Below, one piece after another: positions 46,895 through 58,839 of a DNA stretch of 64,000 bases. The notes below the pieces were generated by a model. The model saw only the letters and a list, made by a program, of their open reading frames with translations. It had not been told where the DNA came from and ran no database searches. Source of the stretch: Mytilus californianus. Taxonomy: Eukaryota; Mollusca; Bivalvia; Mytilida; Mytilidae. The first letter of the stretch is position 1. Every line of letters starts with the position of its first letter. Location of the stretch: NCBI RefSeq assembly GCF_021869535.1, contig NW_026262723.1:84136324-84200323 (forward strand), given 5' to 3'. The position numbers and the translations under genes are program-made.

Positions 46895-49800
46895 AGGTGA
46901 AATTTTAGAAGAACAAAAATGACTTTATGAAAAATTGTACTCCTTAAACAAATCCTATTCTTCATCAAGAACATAAAAATCTATTTTTTGATGAAAATAA
47001 TCCTTTTATCCGCAAACTCTTTGATGAACAGAGGTTACAGGCAGAGGGTAATTTGAATGCTAATGAATGCTTAAAAACATCGAAAAATATGAAAAATGGT
47101 AAATCTCCAGTGATGGTTGGATTACAACTGAATTGTATAAATACTTTTGGATAGACCTCCATTAATTTATTATAAAAGATTTAATTATAGCTTAAAAACT
47201 GGAACTTTTTCTGTTAGTCAGAAACAAGGAGTTATAACAGGCATTCCAAAAGAGGGTAAATCAAAATTTCATTTAAAAAAACTGGACACCAATCACTTCA
47301 TTAAATGTTGATACAAAAATTGCATCAGCTGCTTTAGCAAATAAAATAAAACCTTTTCTTGGGTATATAATTAGTGAAAGGTTTCATAAAGGGAAGGTAT
47401 ATTGGAGAATGTACCAGGCTGATTTTTGACATTATGGAAAAGGCAGAAGATGATAATCTTCCAGGTCTTTTACTTTTATTAGACTTTGAGAAAGCTTTTG
47501 AAACTCTTAAATGGTCATTTATAGACTTGGCTCTGTCTTTTTTAGGATTTGGTCCTATTTTTTGTAAATGGGTCAAGACCTTATTATCAGAATCTCAGAG
47601 CTGTATTATAAACAATAGACACTGCTCTCAATTTTTTAATATTGGTCGAGGTGTTAGACAAGGTGATTCTTTATCTCCTTATCTCTTTACATTAGATTTA
47701 GAACTTATGAGCGCTGCACTTTAAAATAACCCGGCGATAAATGGTATTATAAATGATTCAGAATATCTACTAAGCCCTATGCAGATGACTCATGTCTTTT
47801 ATAAGACGAGAATGAGCAATCTTTAGAAAAATGTTTATATACTTTAGAAAAATTCTCTGAGTGTGCTGGACTTGGGGCTAATTTTGATAAACTGAAGCCA
47901 TATGGATTGGGTCAAAGATTCACTCAAGGGATAAACTAACAACTACAAGAAATTTGAACTGGAATTATTCAGGAAAATTTTAAACTTTTTGGAAAAAAAT
48001 TTGATCTGTTCAGTGAAAATAAAACGTTTGCAAATTTTGTACAAAAAAATACAGAGCTTACTTAATTCCTGGGTATATAGAGATTTAACATATATGGGAA
48101 AGATCACTATTATTAAATCATTAGCTCTACCTATTCTAATTCAGACATTGACAGTTTTGCAAAACCCACCGGTTGATAAAACAAAAGAAATTCAAAATAT
48201 TTTTTTTAGTTTCTTGTGGTCCGGAAAACCAGATAAGATTAAAACAAAAAGTTATTATAGGGTTATATGAAAAAGGGGGGTTGAAAATGTCAGATATAAG
48301 ATCTTTTTGTTATTCACTAAAGATGACATGGATAAATAAACTTTTAGACCCCTTGAATATATGCCCATGGAAAACACTGTTAATAGATCAATACAACAGA
48401 TTCGGAGCAGACAAAATATGGTTGATGACCCCTGATGGTATCCAAAAGATTTCTACAAATTTTTAATAATTTTTGGAAAGATGTTTTACTAAATTGGAAT
48501 ATCCTAAACACTGTCACTAATGACACTGCTGAAGGGATCATGAAACAATCCATATGGCTAAACAAGAGTTTGACAACAAATAATAAAACTGTCTTTTACC
48601 AGAGGTGGGTTGAATCAGGAGTTTTCTTTGTAGGTGATTTACTTGATGAAAACAGTGAATTTTGGATTTAAAGGAATTCTGCAGAAAATATAATTTTAAT
48701 ATTAATTTCTTAGAATACCATTCTATACGTCATATGAAACCAAAAGCCTGGAAAGATCTAATCACTACTTCAGGGAAAATTATTCACATATCTAATGACA
48801 AATTTAAATTTATTAAAAACAATAAAAGGTCATATCAATTCTTTTATAAAAAAAATCTTGTCAATGTATACAGAACTTCCTACAAAACAAGAAGACAAAA
48901 TGTGTGAAAAACTAAGCACTCATATAGAAAATTGGGATTTCTTTTATAGTTTACCCTTTTGTTGCACTAAAAACAACAAATTTAGTATGTTCCAGTTTAA
49001 GATTTTTGAATAGAACTCTCGCTACAAATGCATTATTGCAGAAATATGGGTTAAAGAAACTAACTTATGTAGTTTCTGTAATGAAACTAAAGAAACTATA
49101 AGTCACCTTTTCTGGGAATGTACCCAAGTTAGAAATTTATGGTTAGAAATTGCAGCACTTTTTCAAGTTAAAAATAATCTAACTTTAATATTTAATGCGG
49201 GCAATATTGTTTTTGGGTCAGAGTCTTGGGATGTTTCCCTAAACTTATTCACTATTCTGATTAAGTATTACATTTATACATGTCGCTTTAACACTTCATT
49301 ACCGACTCTTACAGGGGCGATAGTTATGTTTAAAAATTCCTACCAAATAGAAAAAATATCAACTTCCTTTTACAGATCCCCTAAAGCAAGAGAGAAATTT
49401 GATTGTAAATGGGGATTGATTAAAAACTTAGTTTACATGTGAGGAGAGATCTTTCTTTTTTGTACTCACTTAAGGCTTTATAATAATTCATGTAGAATTA
49501 ATAATATGTTGATGCACATCACAACTGGACAGTGATTTGTGTGCATCTTAAAAGTGCTATCTATGATGTCTATTGATATTGTTATATATATATATATTGA
49601 TATACTTGTTTTTGCTTGATTGTATTTGAATTATCTCCCCTTGACTTAGGTTGTCATTTACTGTTGTTATTTATTCTGTGATTCTGTCCAACGTGTCCTG
49701 TCTGACCCTTATCTGTTAATGATCTCTGGTGGCCTCTCGTGGTACTTCTCATGTTCAACATCATAGTACTGACAGTGATGCATGTGGCAAGAGGAGAAGG

Positions 49801-50035
49801 CTGATGCCATCATTAACCTAATCAACATATTCATGTACTCTAATCCAGAGTGATAAATGATGAGTATGATCTAGTAGATAATTATCATAAAGATAATATA
49901 AAATTAGCATTTTTAACTTTTTAACTTTTGATTGTTATTGAAAAATTTAATATTAATTAAAATATAAATTATCTATGTATTTATGTAACACAATGCTTGG
50001 TGTATTTTTCAGATAAAATAAAAATAAATTACAAA
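46895..50035 (+). mobile_element. 5'-truncated L1-like (Tx1/L1 type) retrotransposon
   Basis: Begins within the RT N-terminal region (ILEEQK) and runs through RT and C-terminal segments to a 3' UTR of about 590 bases ending in an AT-rich tail (aaaataaaaataaattac). Coding-like similarity stops at 49440. The 5' end lies within the linker upstream of RT, as expected of target-primed truncation. No clear target duplication was identified. It lies in the presumed HGSNAT-like intron, opposite to gene orientation. Confidence 0.8.
46900..49441 (+). pseudogene. L1-like reverse transcriptase and C-terminal region, decayed
   Basis: Recognisable blocks: MKNGKSP near 47090, SLNVDTKIASAALANKI near 47300, KGRYIGECTRLIFDIM near 47390, LLLLDFEKAFETLKW near 47470, NIGRGVRQGDSLSPYLF near 47640, catalytic YADD at 47778-47789 (in a shifted frame), LTYMGKITIIKSLALPIL near 48085, FSFLWSGKPDKIK near 48210, KGGLKMSDIRSFCYSLK near 48275, LCSFCNETKETISHLFWEC near 49065. 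The last is the zinc-knuckle-like CxxC...HxxxxC of L1-type ORF2. At least eight shifts or stops are present. Confidence 0.85.
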
Positions 50036-50272
50036 AAAGAATTTACTACCTTTTTAATAAAAAAAAACAACTGGATAAGAAAGTTATATGTGATAGTTAT
50101 TTATTATTCGCATACCAATTTCCTATTGAGTTTGTTTTGGTGTCAATAGCATTGTTTATCAAATTTATGAAAGACAGATGCCTTTTCGAAGAATTCTTAA
50201 AAACATTTTTTTTGTAAATCAACATACTGCGGTTATTCATAAATAAATGAATAAAATATTTATTAAACTCAC

Positions 50273-50364
50273 ATCCAATCATATTGTTGCAATTTGGACT
50301 TCCTTCATACGAGTTTGGTAGACAAAAGTGCAACGAATGCCGGAAAAAAATAATTACTTTTTTT
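50273..50364 (-). CDS. Candidate HGSNAT-like internal exon (luminal loop)
   Basis: Minus-strand acceptor gaataatttcag and donor gattggat|gtgagttt bound 92 bases reading VIIFFRHSLHFCLPNSYEG, SPNCNNMIG. The LP..., G..NC...G arrangement recalls the HGSNAT loop LLPVPGCPTGYLGPGG...NCTGGAAG, but similarity is weak. Right strand and position for an upstream exon of the same gene. Could equally be chance. Confidence 0.25.
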
Positions 50365-51585
50365 CTGAAATTATTCAGCAAGCACATTATGAAAAATAAA
50401 ATAATAATTAAAGTGGCAAAATTAGAACCAAAGCTATTTTTTTTCTCTGTTCTATGATGATACTGTTTAGTAAATGAAGAAAGAATTAATAGAAAAATGA
50501 TTGAGATCACGTTCTAGAATACAAAATGAAAATAACACTTTACAAATTTGGTGCTTCCGAAGCGCTTACAACTATGCTTTCAAATAGACTTTGTCTTTGA
50601 CTATCAAAGCGAGTCTCGATAAGGAGACGGTAATGAAAAGTCCCTCTTTTTAAAAATAATCCGAAATTCAATCATTAAGATAATACAGTTGAAAAACGGT
50701 TTTTACTCCTGAAAAATCCCAAATAATTAGTGAAAGTTTATCCCACAACGTGAACTTTACTTTTCATCGAAGATTTAGAATTCATTATCCCAATGAATAA
50801 CTGCAACAACATTTCATTACTTTGATATTTTAAATTAAATATAACACTCAACGAATTGTACATTGTAACAATTGGTCGTGCTAATTTATTTATATGCAGT
50901 TGTTTGAAATTCAATTTTTCGGAAATCGATGAATGATAAATGAACTGGCGGGTAGATTTCTAATTGTATTTAATGTTGAGAAATCAGCAGAACATTCGCT
51001 GATCAGGTAAGCTATATAATTCCTATTCTTTTTAATCATGCATCCAGTTTTCCATTTTCGCTATAGTCCATAATTATACAAAACGTAATTCATGTCCGCC
51101 ATAATTTTTAATGACCCAACAATACGTTTAAGAATGAAAAAGTCACAAGGGTGAAGAATGTTAATGAACCTATTTAAGTTAATTTCTCCCTCAAATGTGA
51201 TATTTTAATTTTATGTCTTTTCTAACGTTAGGATATCAAAACAAAAATAGTTAGTTTATCTAATTTCAATAAATGTATCAATACTACAATACAACTGCCA
51301 CTTATATGTTTTGTGAAGACTACTTTGATGTAGATATTGGAAAATTTTCCATGATTCTCGGACCGGCAATATGCTGAAAAAGTATAAACGAAAATACCGT
51401 TCTCAAAGGTAAACAATTTTTTGCAGTATTTGTCTATACACAAAAAACTCATCATAGATACCAGGCTTGTAGTTTTGTATAGTTTAGTCTTCCGGAGCAC
51501 TCTGAGTTTTTGGTGCTCCTATTGCTTAGTTTTTTATGTAGCGTTTTGTTTATGTTATTTGTCATTTCATCGTTGGCCGTTTAGT
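50365..51585. other. Probable intron or upstream region of HGSNAT-like gene; duplicated block inside
   Basis: The segment 50.83-51.19 kb is the partner of 45.59-46.11 kb. Other exons of the N-terminal half (catalytic His region) were not found here or to the right. Confidence 0.35.
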
Positions 51586-51589
51586 ATAA

Positions 51590-51825
51590 ATAGAAAGATA
51601 TGGCATGAGTGCCATCCAAGTCACAATGTATAAAAAGTTAACAATTATAGGTCAAAGTACGACCTTCAACACGGAGCCTTGGCTCACTCCGAACAGCAGG
51701 CTATAAAGGGCCCCAAAATGACAAGTGTAAAACATATAACAGGAAAACCAACGGTCTAATCTATATAAAAAACGAGAAACGAGAAACACCTATGAACCAC
51801 ATCAACAAACGACAATTTGCAATGT
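51590..51825 (-). repeat. Dispersed mussel-type repeat, complement orientation
   Basis: Reads gagtgccatccaagtcacaatg, ataggtcaaagtacgacc, cggagccttggctcactccg, ctataaagggccccaaaatga, aaccaacggtctaatctatata, aaacgagaaacgagaaacacc. Confidence 0.85.
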
Positions 51826-52635
51826 GTTGAATAATTATACTGAAAAAAGAAATGAACATTGAAATGCTTTGGAACAGTTTCTATGAAAACATTTTTTTTC
51901 AAAGGTTAGGATGCTCTCCGCCCATAATATTCCAGCCAAATGTGTATTAACGACATTGAAAGCCCACGAGGGTCTTGCATAGTCGGAATTTTGTGTGATT
52001 TGGACAAAAAAATGGTAGGAGATAATCTTATTCAACTTTCACCGGCAGGTCTAAAATATGCATTTGCCCAATGATCCCGCCTGAAAAAGTGTTCTAACAG
52101 GAAATTTACTTTTGAATGCTTAAATACATTGTATAGTTCTTCTTCTGTGGTTTTAACAATAATTTATCTATTGGAGTTATAAGGAAAAACGACTGAAATC
52201 GACATTACATAAGTTTACGGTAAAAAATTTACACAACACGTTAAATAATTTCATGCGTCCGAAGTGCTTTTCTGGATTTACCTTCATCAGGAACGCTCAA
52301 AGCCGAATACTTGAGTGCCGAGAAAGTATAAGAACCGAAACAAAAAATACCTTTAAAAAAAGCCAAATCCATCTAAGGTCTACTTTGTCTGAGGGAGTTG
52401 AAACCTACGTAACCATAACGAGTTGGTAGATTGATACGCTGTGTATGTGTCTCAACGACTCACTAGCGACATGTTTTTGCGTTCTTAGATCTTGGTTTCG
52501 CTCCTTTAAGAGTTCATGCGATTCACTCAATGTATGCTTGTAACCTTGATTTGTCTCTTTTTAATCGATCTTCGAGAATCGAAAAATCGGTAAACTACTG
52601 TCGCCTTAATTAACTACACTAGATGTGCATTTCGA
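51826..52635. other. No gene assigned
   Basis: A 66-codon minus-strand frame (51835-52035) has a fairly rich translation (YARPSWAFNVVNTHLAGIL) but no start, splice or family support; it may be a repeat relic. Confidence 0.3.
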
Positions 52636-52639
52636 CATT

Positions 52640-53045
52640 TACGAATATGGTTGACCGTTATGGAATATATCAGATGACGACAGATATGTTCCAATTGTCG
52701 TAACCATGACTCCGTTCTCTTTTCCTCGAATGTGACCTACCGAATTATACTTATCAAAGGGTTTGTACTTACATGAGCAACACGACGGGTGCCACATGTA
52801 GGTCAGTATCTGCTTACCCTTCCAGAACACCTGAGATCACCCCTTTTAGTGTGTGGTTCGTGTTGCTCGTCTTTTGTTTTCTATGTTGTCTTTTGTGTAC
52901 TATTGTTTTTCTTTTGTTTGTTGTTTTTTTTTTCTTTTTTTTTTGCCATGGCTTTGTCAGTTTATTTTCGACTTATGCATTTGAATATCCCCTTGATATC
53001 TTTCGCCTCTCTTTTGATATCGCTTCAATGATGCCCAAGGCCAAA
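52640..53045 (+). repeat. PLE C-terminal codons plus 3' UTR (solo 3' end)
   Basis: Starts within the PLE coding end (DRYGI, then QMTTDMFQLS and a stop at about 52700) and runs through ctcttttcctcgaatgtgacc, gggtttgtacttacatgagcaacacgacgggtgccac, gtggttcgtgttgctc, tttgccatggctttgtcagttt to tatctttcgcctctctttt. Matches 58.29-58.65 kb and the 3' part of the copy at 2.74-3.02 kb. Confidence 0.8.
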
Positions 53046-53867
53046 ATTGTCGGAAATCGAAATCTTAATTCACTTGTTAAACCGGAGAAGAAATTAAAGC
53101 AATGCCCGACGGAGATATATTCATTCACTTGAAATGATTTCTAAAATAATATAACGACAATTTCAATAAAACGATATTCGCATAATCAGAAATCTACAAG
53201 TTATCATGTAATACGTATTACTTAGCAGTAATATTAACATTAAGTCTTTAGTTAATAATATATCGACAGAAAAAACTAAAAGTGCTTTCTAAAATTGTCC
53301 GTTTATAAGTTCTTAAATCATAAAAAAAACTAGAGTTTCAACTTCTTCAGTCAAAGTTGACCTTAGACGGGTTTGACTATTGTTTTAGGTCGTTCATAGT
53401 CATGTAGCTCTTCAACTGTTTCGGTTTTTATACATCCTTGGTTTTTAAATATTTGGCTTTGGGCGTTCCTGGTAAAAGTAAATCCAAAAAAGCGCTTCAA
53501 ACGTATCAAATGTATTTATATATAACGTGATTTTTAATATTTGGTTTGTATTATTGCTCTGTATTACGTTTTCATAATGAGTCTTAATATGGATAAATCT
53601 CTTGTATTTCGTTTATGTAAAGAATAAAACAATATTCAGTAAAAATTCATTTCGTCATACAATGATACAAGAACCACAATTCCCCTTTTATAACCGTTCA
53701 TTTGAAATCTTATAACTAGTTTAACCCCATTTAAATGAAAACACGAAGATAAAACAACCATGTTTCATTTGCTGTTGCAGGAATATCGAATCGTATGTGC
53801 TAGCTTTAAATACGAGATCAGCGTACCGTTTGAAGATTGATATCAAACCGATAATATAATCGTAAAC
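53046..53867. promoter_or_regulatory. Upstream region and 5' leader of the DUF7587-like gene
   Basis: AT-rich sequence. An acceptor-like tttgctgttgcag at about 53768-53780 precedes 85 bases of leader before ATG 53868, so a 5'-UTR intron is plausible. No clear core promoter motif can be asserted. Confidence 0.3.
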
Positions 53868-54467
53868 ATGGACAACATTTCAGTTTCGGGAACATTTCCA
53901 AATGAAACAGAAGGTTTGGTTATTCGAAATACTTCCAAACGGAAACACTCAGATTATGTTGATGATAATGAAAATACAAAGAAGCAAAAGATAGATCTTC
54001 AGAATGATCAGGCGGGGGATTATATCAAAGTTGAAAATGAGGAGGAGTTGTTGCAGTCAGAGAATGATGTCAGTCCAGAAAATAAGGAAGAGAACGTAAG
54101 ACCAACACATTCAGAATTAAATGAAATTAAAATCGCTCATTTAAAAGAAAATGTCGCCTCTAGTCTCGATGAACAGAATGAACTGAAATCAAATTTAATT
54201 ATTTCTCAAATTGAGAGCGACAAAGAGTCAACCGATTTTGACAACCAAATTATTTCTAAAAATGACGATAGTCAATTTGATCAGAGTGAAATTTCCTGTG
54301 AAAAAGAGAAGACAGATTACACAGCTACCAATACAGTTTGTGAAACTGTATCAGAAAGTGACACCAATAGCCAGAATAATGATGACAGTTCAACTACAGG
54401 AATCGGTACTATATACCGCAGTACATCTGCAGTTCCAGATGCCGAACCAAAAACAAGAGAAGAAGCG
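53868..54467 (+). CDS. DUF7587-like gene, exon 1 (disordered acidic N-terminus)
   Basis: ATG 53868 opens 200 codons to donor gaagaagcg|gtaata at 54468. The product is polar and acidic, rich in Ser, Glu, Asp, Asn and Lys, with no membrane segment. It has a bipartite basic stretch (KRKHSDYVDDNENTKKQK, residues about 24-41), which looks like a nuclear localisation signal. Reading through the donor adds only EAVIFQ and a stop. The exon has an intact frame over 600 bases in AT-rich DNA, which supports coding. Function of this part is unknown; it probably tethers the downstream domain. Confidence 0.65.
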
Positions 54468-54940
54468 GTAATATTTCAATAACAATTTCAAAATATATAT
54501 TGAATTGACAGTACATCTCCATTCACGTATATATATACTTTTTCAAACATATCAAATTTATAATCTTTCATAATTAACGAATCACACACGAAAAACACTA
54601 CTTTTGAATAAATTATTTCGCAAACTTATTATTGAATTCAAAGGATTTTGCTTACAATCAAAACTTTTAGTAGTTACATTATAGGGACATTAGCTGTCAA
54701 ATTCATGTTCGCGGATTTGACCCAAATTCTCATATGTTATTGATGACATACTAAAACGTATATCCAAATTACAAAAAAAAAAAGAAGATAATAATTAACA
54801 GTGTATATGTTCGTTATAATGTATCAACAATTCCCGCGTATTTTAGACCAGACGCCATCCAATTATCAATCGAGATGACCTCCGAAGACTGTCGACAATC
54901 ATATAACCCAATATATACAAACACACATGTATATATATTT

Positions 54941-55177
54941 GCTTGTATTATATTTTCCTTCGGGTTTATATGATCCGTTCATCCTATTTCGACTCTTTAA
55001 ACTTAAAGAGTCTATCCTAAATTGAGGTAAATTATATGGCCTTCAGTGATGTTTGGAATCGAAACGGTATTTGGAAGGCCATATAACTTACCTCAATTTA
55101 GGATAGACTCTTGAATTTTGAAGAGTCGAAATAGGATGAACGGATCATATAAACCCGAAGGCAAATGTAATACAAGC
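54941..55177. mobile_element. Recent foldback/MITE, about 105-bp arms
   Basis: The arms (gcttgtatta..ccttcgggtttatatgatcc, gttcatcctatttcgactctt, gagtctatcctaaattgagg, atatggccttc) are near-identical inverted copies around a 28-base loop (agtgatgttt..cggtatttgg). A sub-hairpin actctttaaacttaaagagt lies in the left arm. High arm identity suggests recent insertion or gene conversion. No transposase and no clear target duplication. Confidence 0.8.
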
Positions 55178-55546
55178 CCAAACAAAAAAATATAAATAAG
55201 TCTAAATTGAAAACAACGTTCAAACCTATGATTGCGTTGGATAAATACGGCAATTTTATACGTGTGCATGCAAACAAATGTCTTGGTAGAGGGGTCTAAA
55301 TACAGCACAAACAACATTTTCCAAAAAGACCAAAAAAGTGAAAAAGTATTTTTAAACAAAACGGATTTGACTAAAAGATCGAACAATGGATGTTCTTAAA
55401 CCCTGCTGACTGCCATTGGCGATTGTCAAATAAACGGATCACAAGATGTAACAAAATGGATCTTTATTATTAATTCAATACCAAACAGAAAACAATAAAC
55501 TTGCGGAAAAGATGGTATACCGCAAACATGAGGTGCAAAAATTTGT

Positions 55547-55552
<6 letters not shown>

Positions 55553-55602
<50 letters not shown>
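55553..55602. repeat. (AT)n microsatellite
   Basis: About 25 uninterrupted AT dinucleotides. Confidence 0.95.
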
Positions 55603-55605
<3 letters not shown>

Positions 55606-56053
55606 TAGATAGCGAGCACGTGCAATCGGATTTTTCTATGTCTGCTTGGTTGCATTTTATAGTTTTGAAATTTATATAAATCATGAATGATTATGTTTTG
55701 TGTGGATTCGTCAAGAAATTGGTTATTTCTAACGTCTCCCTTGTTAAATGTTGACATCTTTTCCTTTTAAATGAATAAATATGCTGACACCACACGCTGA
55801 ATACATGAGCAAAAAGGTCAATGAAGAGATTGCATGAATACGGATTTAAATGAGTAGAAATATTGATTTGCACGTCAATTATACATCAGTGACGGCGAAA
55901 CTGAACCAAAATGATTGCTAGTATATCATTTCTTTTTTACGCTTTTATAAATGTTTGAAACATTCGAATGGTCGAATTCGTAGCTAACGCCCCTTTAAAA
56001 AAAACGTAATGAAAGTATTATGTTATATGAATTATATTCTGTTTTTATTTTAG

Positions 56054-56468
56054 AAAAAAACATCCAAAGTTGTATAGACTGCTACGAGAAGGTAAAAACA
56101 AGAACAATGGATTGCGTGCCAAATTTCCAGGGTCAAATACAAGCGTGGCAAACCACGTTGCTAATGGGAGCAAAGGGAGAAGTTCAAAGTACATCTCAAC
56201 ATGTTCCAATCTTTTCGCAGCATAAAACTTGCTTGAATTAAAAACAAATAGTAGAAGATACAGAAACGGAAACAAAAAGATTGTGGAAATTGATGTCAAT
56301 AGACTACCTTTAGACGTCTCTATTATTGATTTAACAAATGACGAACTCAGAACACCATATGAAGTGAGTGATGAAGATACAAACTATAAATTTCATAAAT
56401 TTGCCTAATCACATGGGGAAGTCTTGCTTGTAGGGAACATACCTGCAGACTGTCTTGAATATACATGA
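56054..56468 (+). pseudogene. DUF7587-like domain exon with two TAA codons and an A-run shift
   Basis: In the frame beginning at 56055 the exon reads HPKLYRLLREGKNK, PGSNTSVANHVANGSKG, KYISTCSNLFAA, stop (56223-56225), NLLELKTNS, KIVEIDVNRL, VSIIDLTNDELRTPYEV, YKFHKFA, stop (56406-56408), SHGEVLLVGNIPADCLEYT, TGA (56466). This order (YR...G, YISTC, KIVEID, DLTN, EVLLVG.IP) matches a family I remember as expanded in bivalves and resembling DUF7587. The frame is continuous across both stops. The exon-start A-run has seven A (56054-56060), one too many to join exon 1 in this frame. The R / S-T / E spacing suggests an ADP-ribosyltransferase-like fold, which is inference only. Confidence 0.6.
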
Positions 56469-57044
56469 TGTATCAACAGAAATAGGTCTCTTAAAAGCGA
56501 CAGTAATGTTCGAGACCGAAAGTGGAAAACTATCGACAATTGTATTAGTAATATTCATGTTTAAATCATAAAACAACAGGTTTTATTTTATAAGGACACT
56601 AGCAGGTATTTAGCGACTTCTTATTAAAAGCGTAATGTGATATAAAAAAAAGATATTTATTTCCTCATCATTTTCTTTCTTTGCGACATGCATTTGAATC
56701 TTAAAATTTTGTGTGTTGTATCATCATAATTAATAATAATCTCATTTGTGTGTTTTATCTTAAAAATAATGTTGTAATAGCAAATTTACGGATTTTTGTA
56801 GAATAAAATACTACGTGACTTTGAAGTCTATGTTTTTTAACAGTTTGTACAGTTCTAGCTCTTTTATTTGAATTAAGAATCATCGTTTGATCAAGATAGA
56901 AGGGTAAAAGAATACGGTGGTTTTCTTTGCACAAAAACCACCTTATTTAGTGTTTATCAGATGTCTTATTAATTTCATCCATTTAGCAACAGTTCTCATA
57001 GCAATGGTATGCTTTTGCAATTTTTATGACAAATGCTACATGAG

Positions 57045-57200
57045 AAAGACGTGGGGTTCATGTTGCTCAGTCTTTAGTTTCTATGTTGTGTTTTGTACAC
57101 TGCTGCTTGTCATTTGGTCATTTCCCGTTTTTGCCATTGTGTTGTCAGTTTGTAATCGACTTATCCTTTTGGTTTGTTCATCCTCTCATGAACCTCTATC
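57045..57200 (+). repeat. PLE 3'-UTR fragment
   Basis: Reads gtggggttcatgttgctcagtc, tttctatgttgtgttttgt, tttttgccattgtgttgtcagtttgtaatcgactt. A truncated member of the family at 52.86 and 58.50 kb; it lies in the presumed second intron of the DUF7587-like gene. Confidence 0.75.
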
Positions 57201-57779
57201 GTAGCTATTTCAAACAAACATTTCATATTTCCAATCGAGCGTTCAGCTGTTTTTTGTTTCTATTCATGTGAAAACTCTCCGAAAGATGTAAATTAGCCCC
57301 TTTAACAACTCGTTCAGGGGTCATTTGAAGTTAGCCCATTGCAAGACAAAATGGGTGCTCTAATCAAACATGTGATAAAAATTCTATGAGTTTCCGACAT
57401 AGTTTTAATTAATAGTATCCCAAAACGTTGTATAAGCCATAACATATGTCAATTTTTTTGTTGTATATTTTATGTACTAAAAAGTAGAACACAAATCATA
57501 ACAAAAATTTGCTTACATTCGCCTTGACTTCAGCGGAAGCATTTTTCAATTTCAAAGCTTAAAAATCATTTTGACATAAAAACTAGTCTACTGCTCAAGT
57601 CATCATGTAATAAAAAATGTATAAAGTTTATTAAACTTTTAACTAACCCACATTAAATGATTGAAATAGTTTGTTTTCGTTCAAATATTTACCCTGGTTT
57701 TTACTCAATATATATCATGTCCCACATTTTCCTAACATAAGTAAACATGCGTGTATGCCATTGTTTATTTTTTCAACAG

Positions 57780-58064
57780 ACAAGTCCTGATAATGATTTA
57801 AAATATTTTATTGTCTATTCAGAATTCTGTTGCAAGATTGCTACTCCATATCACAATAACGTGAGATGTCTAGTTTTTGTGCCAGAAGTAATAAGACATA
57901 GTATTACAAAATACAAAATTATGCCAATGTGCCAATCAAGAGTAAAAAAAGTAACAAAACCATCACGGCCAGACACACCAGACAAACATCAACCAGTCCA
58001 CAAAACACAACACAGTAATAAAAACTTTTCATCGGGAAAATCTATACCAAACCATACCAACTAG
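57780..58064 (+). CDS. Probable last exon of the DUF7587-like gene
   Basis: After acceptor gtttattttttcaacag, phase 0: TSPDNDLKYFIVYSEFCCKIA, PYHNNVRCLVFVPEVIRHSI, KYKIMPMCQS, then a basic Ser/Pro/Lys-rich tail (KKVTKPSRPDTPDK) to TAG at 58062-58064. The first part has alternating hydrophobic strands (YFIVYSEFC, CLVFVPEVI) typical of a folded domain; I believe it follows the DUF7587-like exon in mussel relatives, but this is from memory. Frame intact. Could be a separate gene's last exon. Confidence 0.45.
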   Translation, partial: TSPDNDLKYFIVYSEFCCKIATPYHNNVRCLVFVPEVIRHSITKYKIMPMCQSRVKKVTKPSRPDTPDKHQPVHKTQHSNKNFSSGKSIPNHTN

Positions 58065-58269
58065 GGGAACTTAATCATTACAAGTAAAAATCTATTCCTG
58101 AATTCAAAATGATAGTTTCCAGGAATATCGCATGAACTTGGAGAAACACTTCTCGTGCAACTACTGCGTGAAGTGTGCGACTTATATCACAATCTGAAAC
58201 TGAAGTCAATTTGTTCTGGACCGACAAACAAGAGCTCCAAGTGCTGAAGTTGAAATCATCCCTTTGTAA

Positions 58270-58800
58270 ATTTTACAATGCCATCACGACCGTTCTGGAA
58301 TATCTGTTTCACTGATGACGACGGATATGTTCCAATTGTCGATACTACAATCTCGTTCCCTTTTCCTCGAATGTGACGTACCGAATTGGACTTATCACCG
58401 GGTTTGTACTTACGTGAACAACACGACGTGTGCCACTAGTGGAGCAAGATCTGCCTTCCCTTTCTGATCACATGATCTCATCCCCTTTTTATTTAGGGAT
58501 TAGTGTTGCTCAGTCCTTACTTTTCTATGTTGTGTTTTGTTTACTGTTGTTTATTTTTTTGCTGTTTTTCGTTTTTTGCCATGGCATTGTCAGTTTGATT
58601 TCGACTAATGAGTTTGCTGATATCGTTGGTATCTTTCGCCTCTTTTTAAAGAGGCTTGCGTGGCGGATACGAAAGAAATATCAATTTTCAAGTCTGAGTA
58701 ATTGTTTAAGTGATAATTGTCAAACGTCCAGCGAAAAATATTACATTTTAGGAAATGCTAGTGACGATCCTAAATGGCCAGTACTTAAAACCTTCCATCC
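58270..58800 (+). repeat. PLE C-terminus, 3' UTR and distal repeat; empty site for the foldback
   Basis: Begins with DRSGI and MTTDMFQLS codons, then ccttttcctcgaatgtgacg, gggtttgtacttacgtgaacaacac, gttgctcagtcc, gccatggcattgtcagttt, ggtatctttcgcctctttttaaa, then gcggatacgaaa and ttttaggaaatg..cctaaatggcc. At about 58640-58652 the sequence is continuous where the foldback at 3022-4270 interrupts the other copy. Confidence 0.8.
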
Positions 58801-58839
58801 TTTATGGGTGGATTTGACATAGATAAATAAAATCGTATA

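Larger units (their letters stand above)
54468..56053 (+). other. Intron 1 of the DUF7587-like gene
   Basis: Donor gtaata and acceptor tctgtttttattttag (56037-56053). Contains the palindrome at 54941-55177 and an (AT)n run at 55553-55602. Minus-strand open frames around the (AT)n run are by-products of the repeat. Confidence 0.6.

Noticed and set aside
55470..55757. Minus-strand frames of 69 and 95 codons
   Set aside because: Largely the translation of an (AT)n microsatellite.
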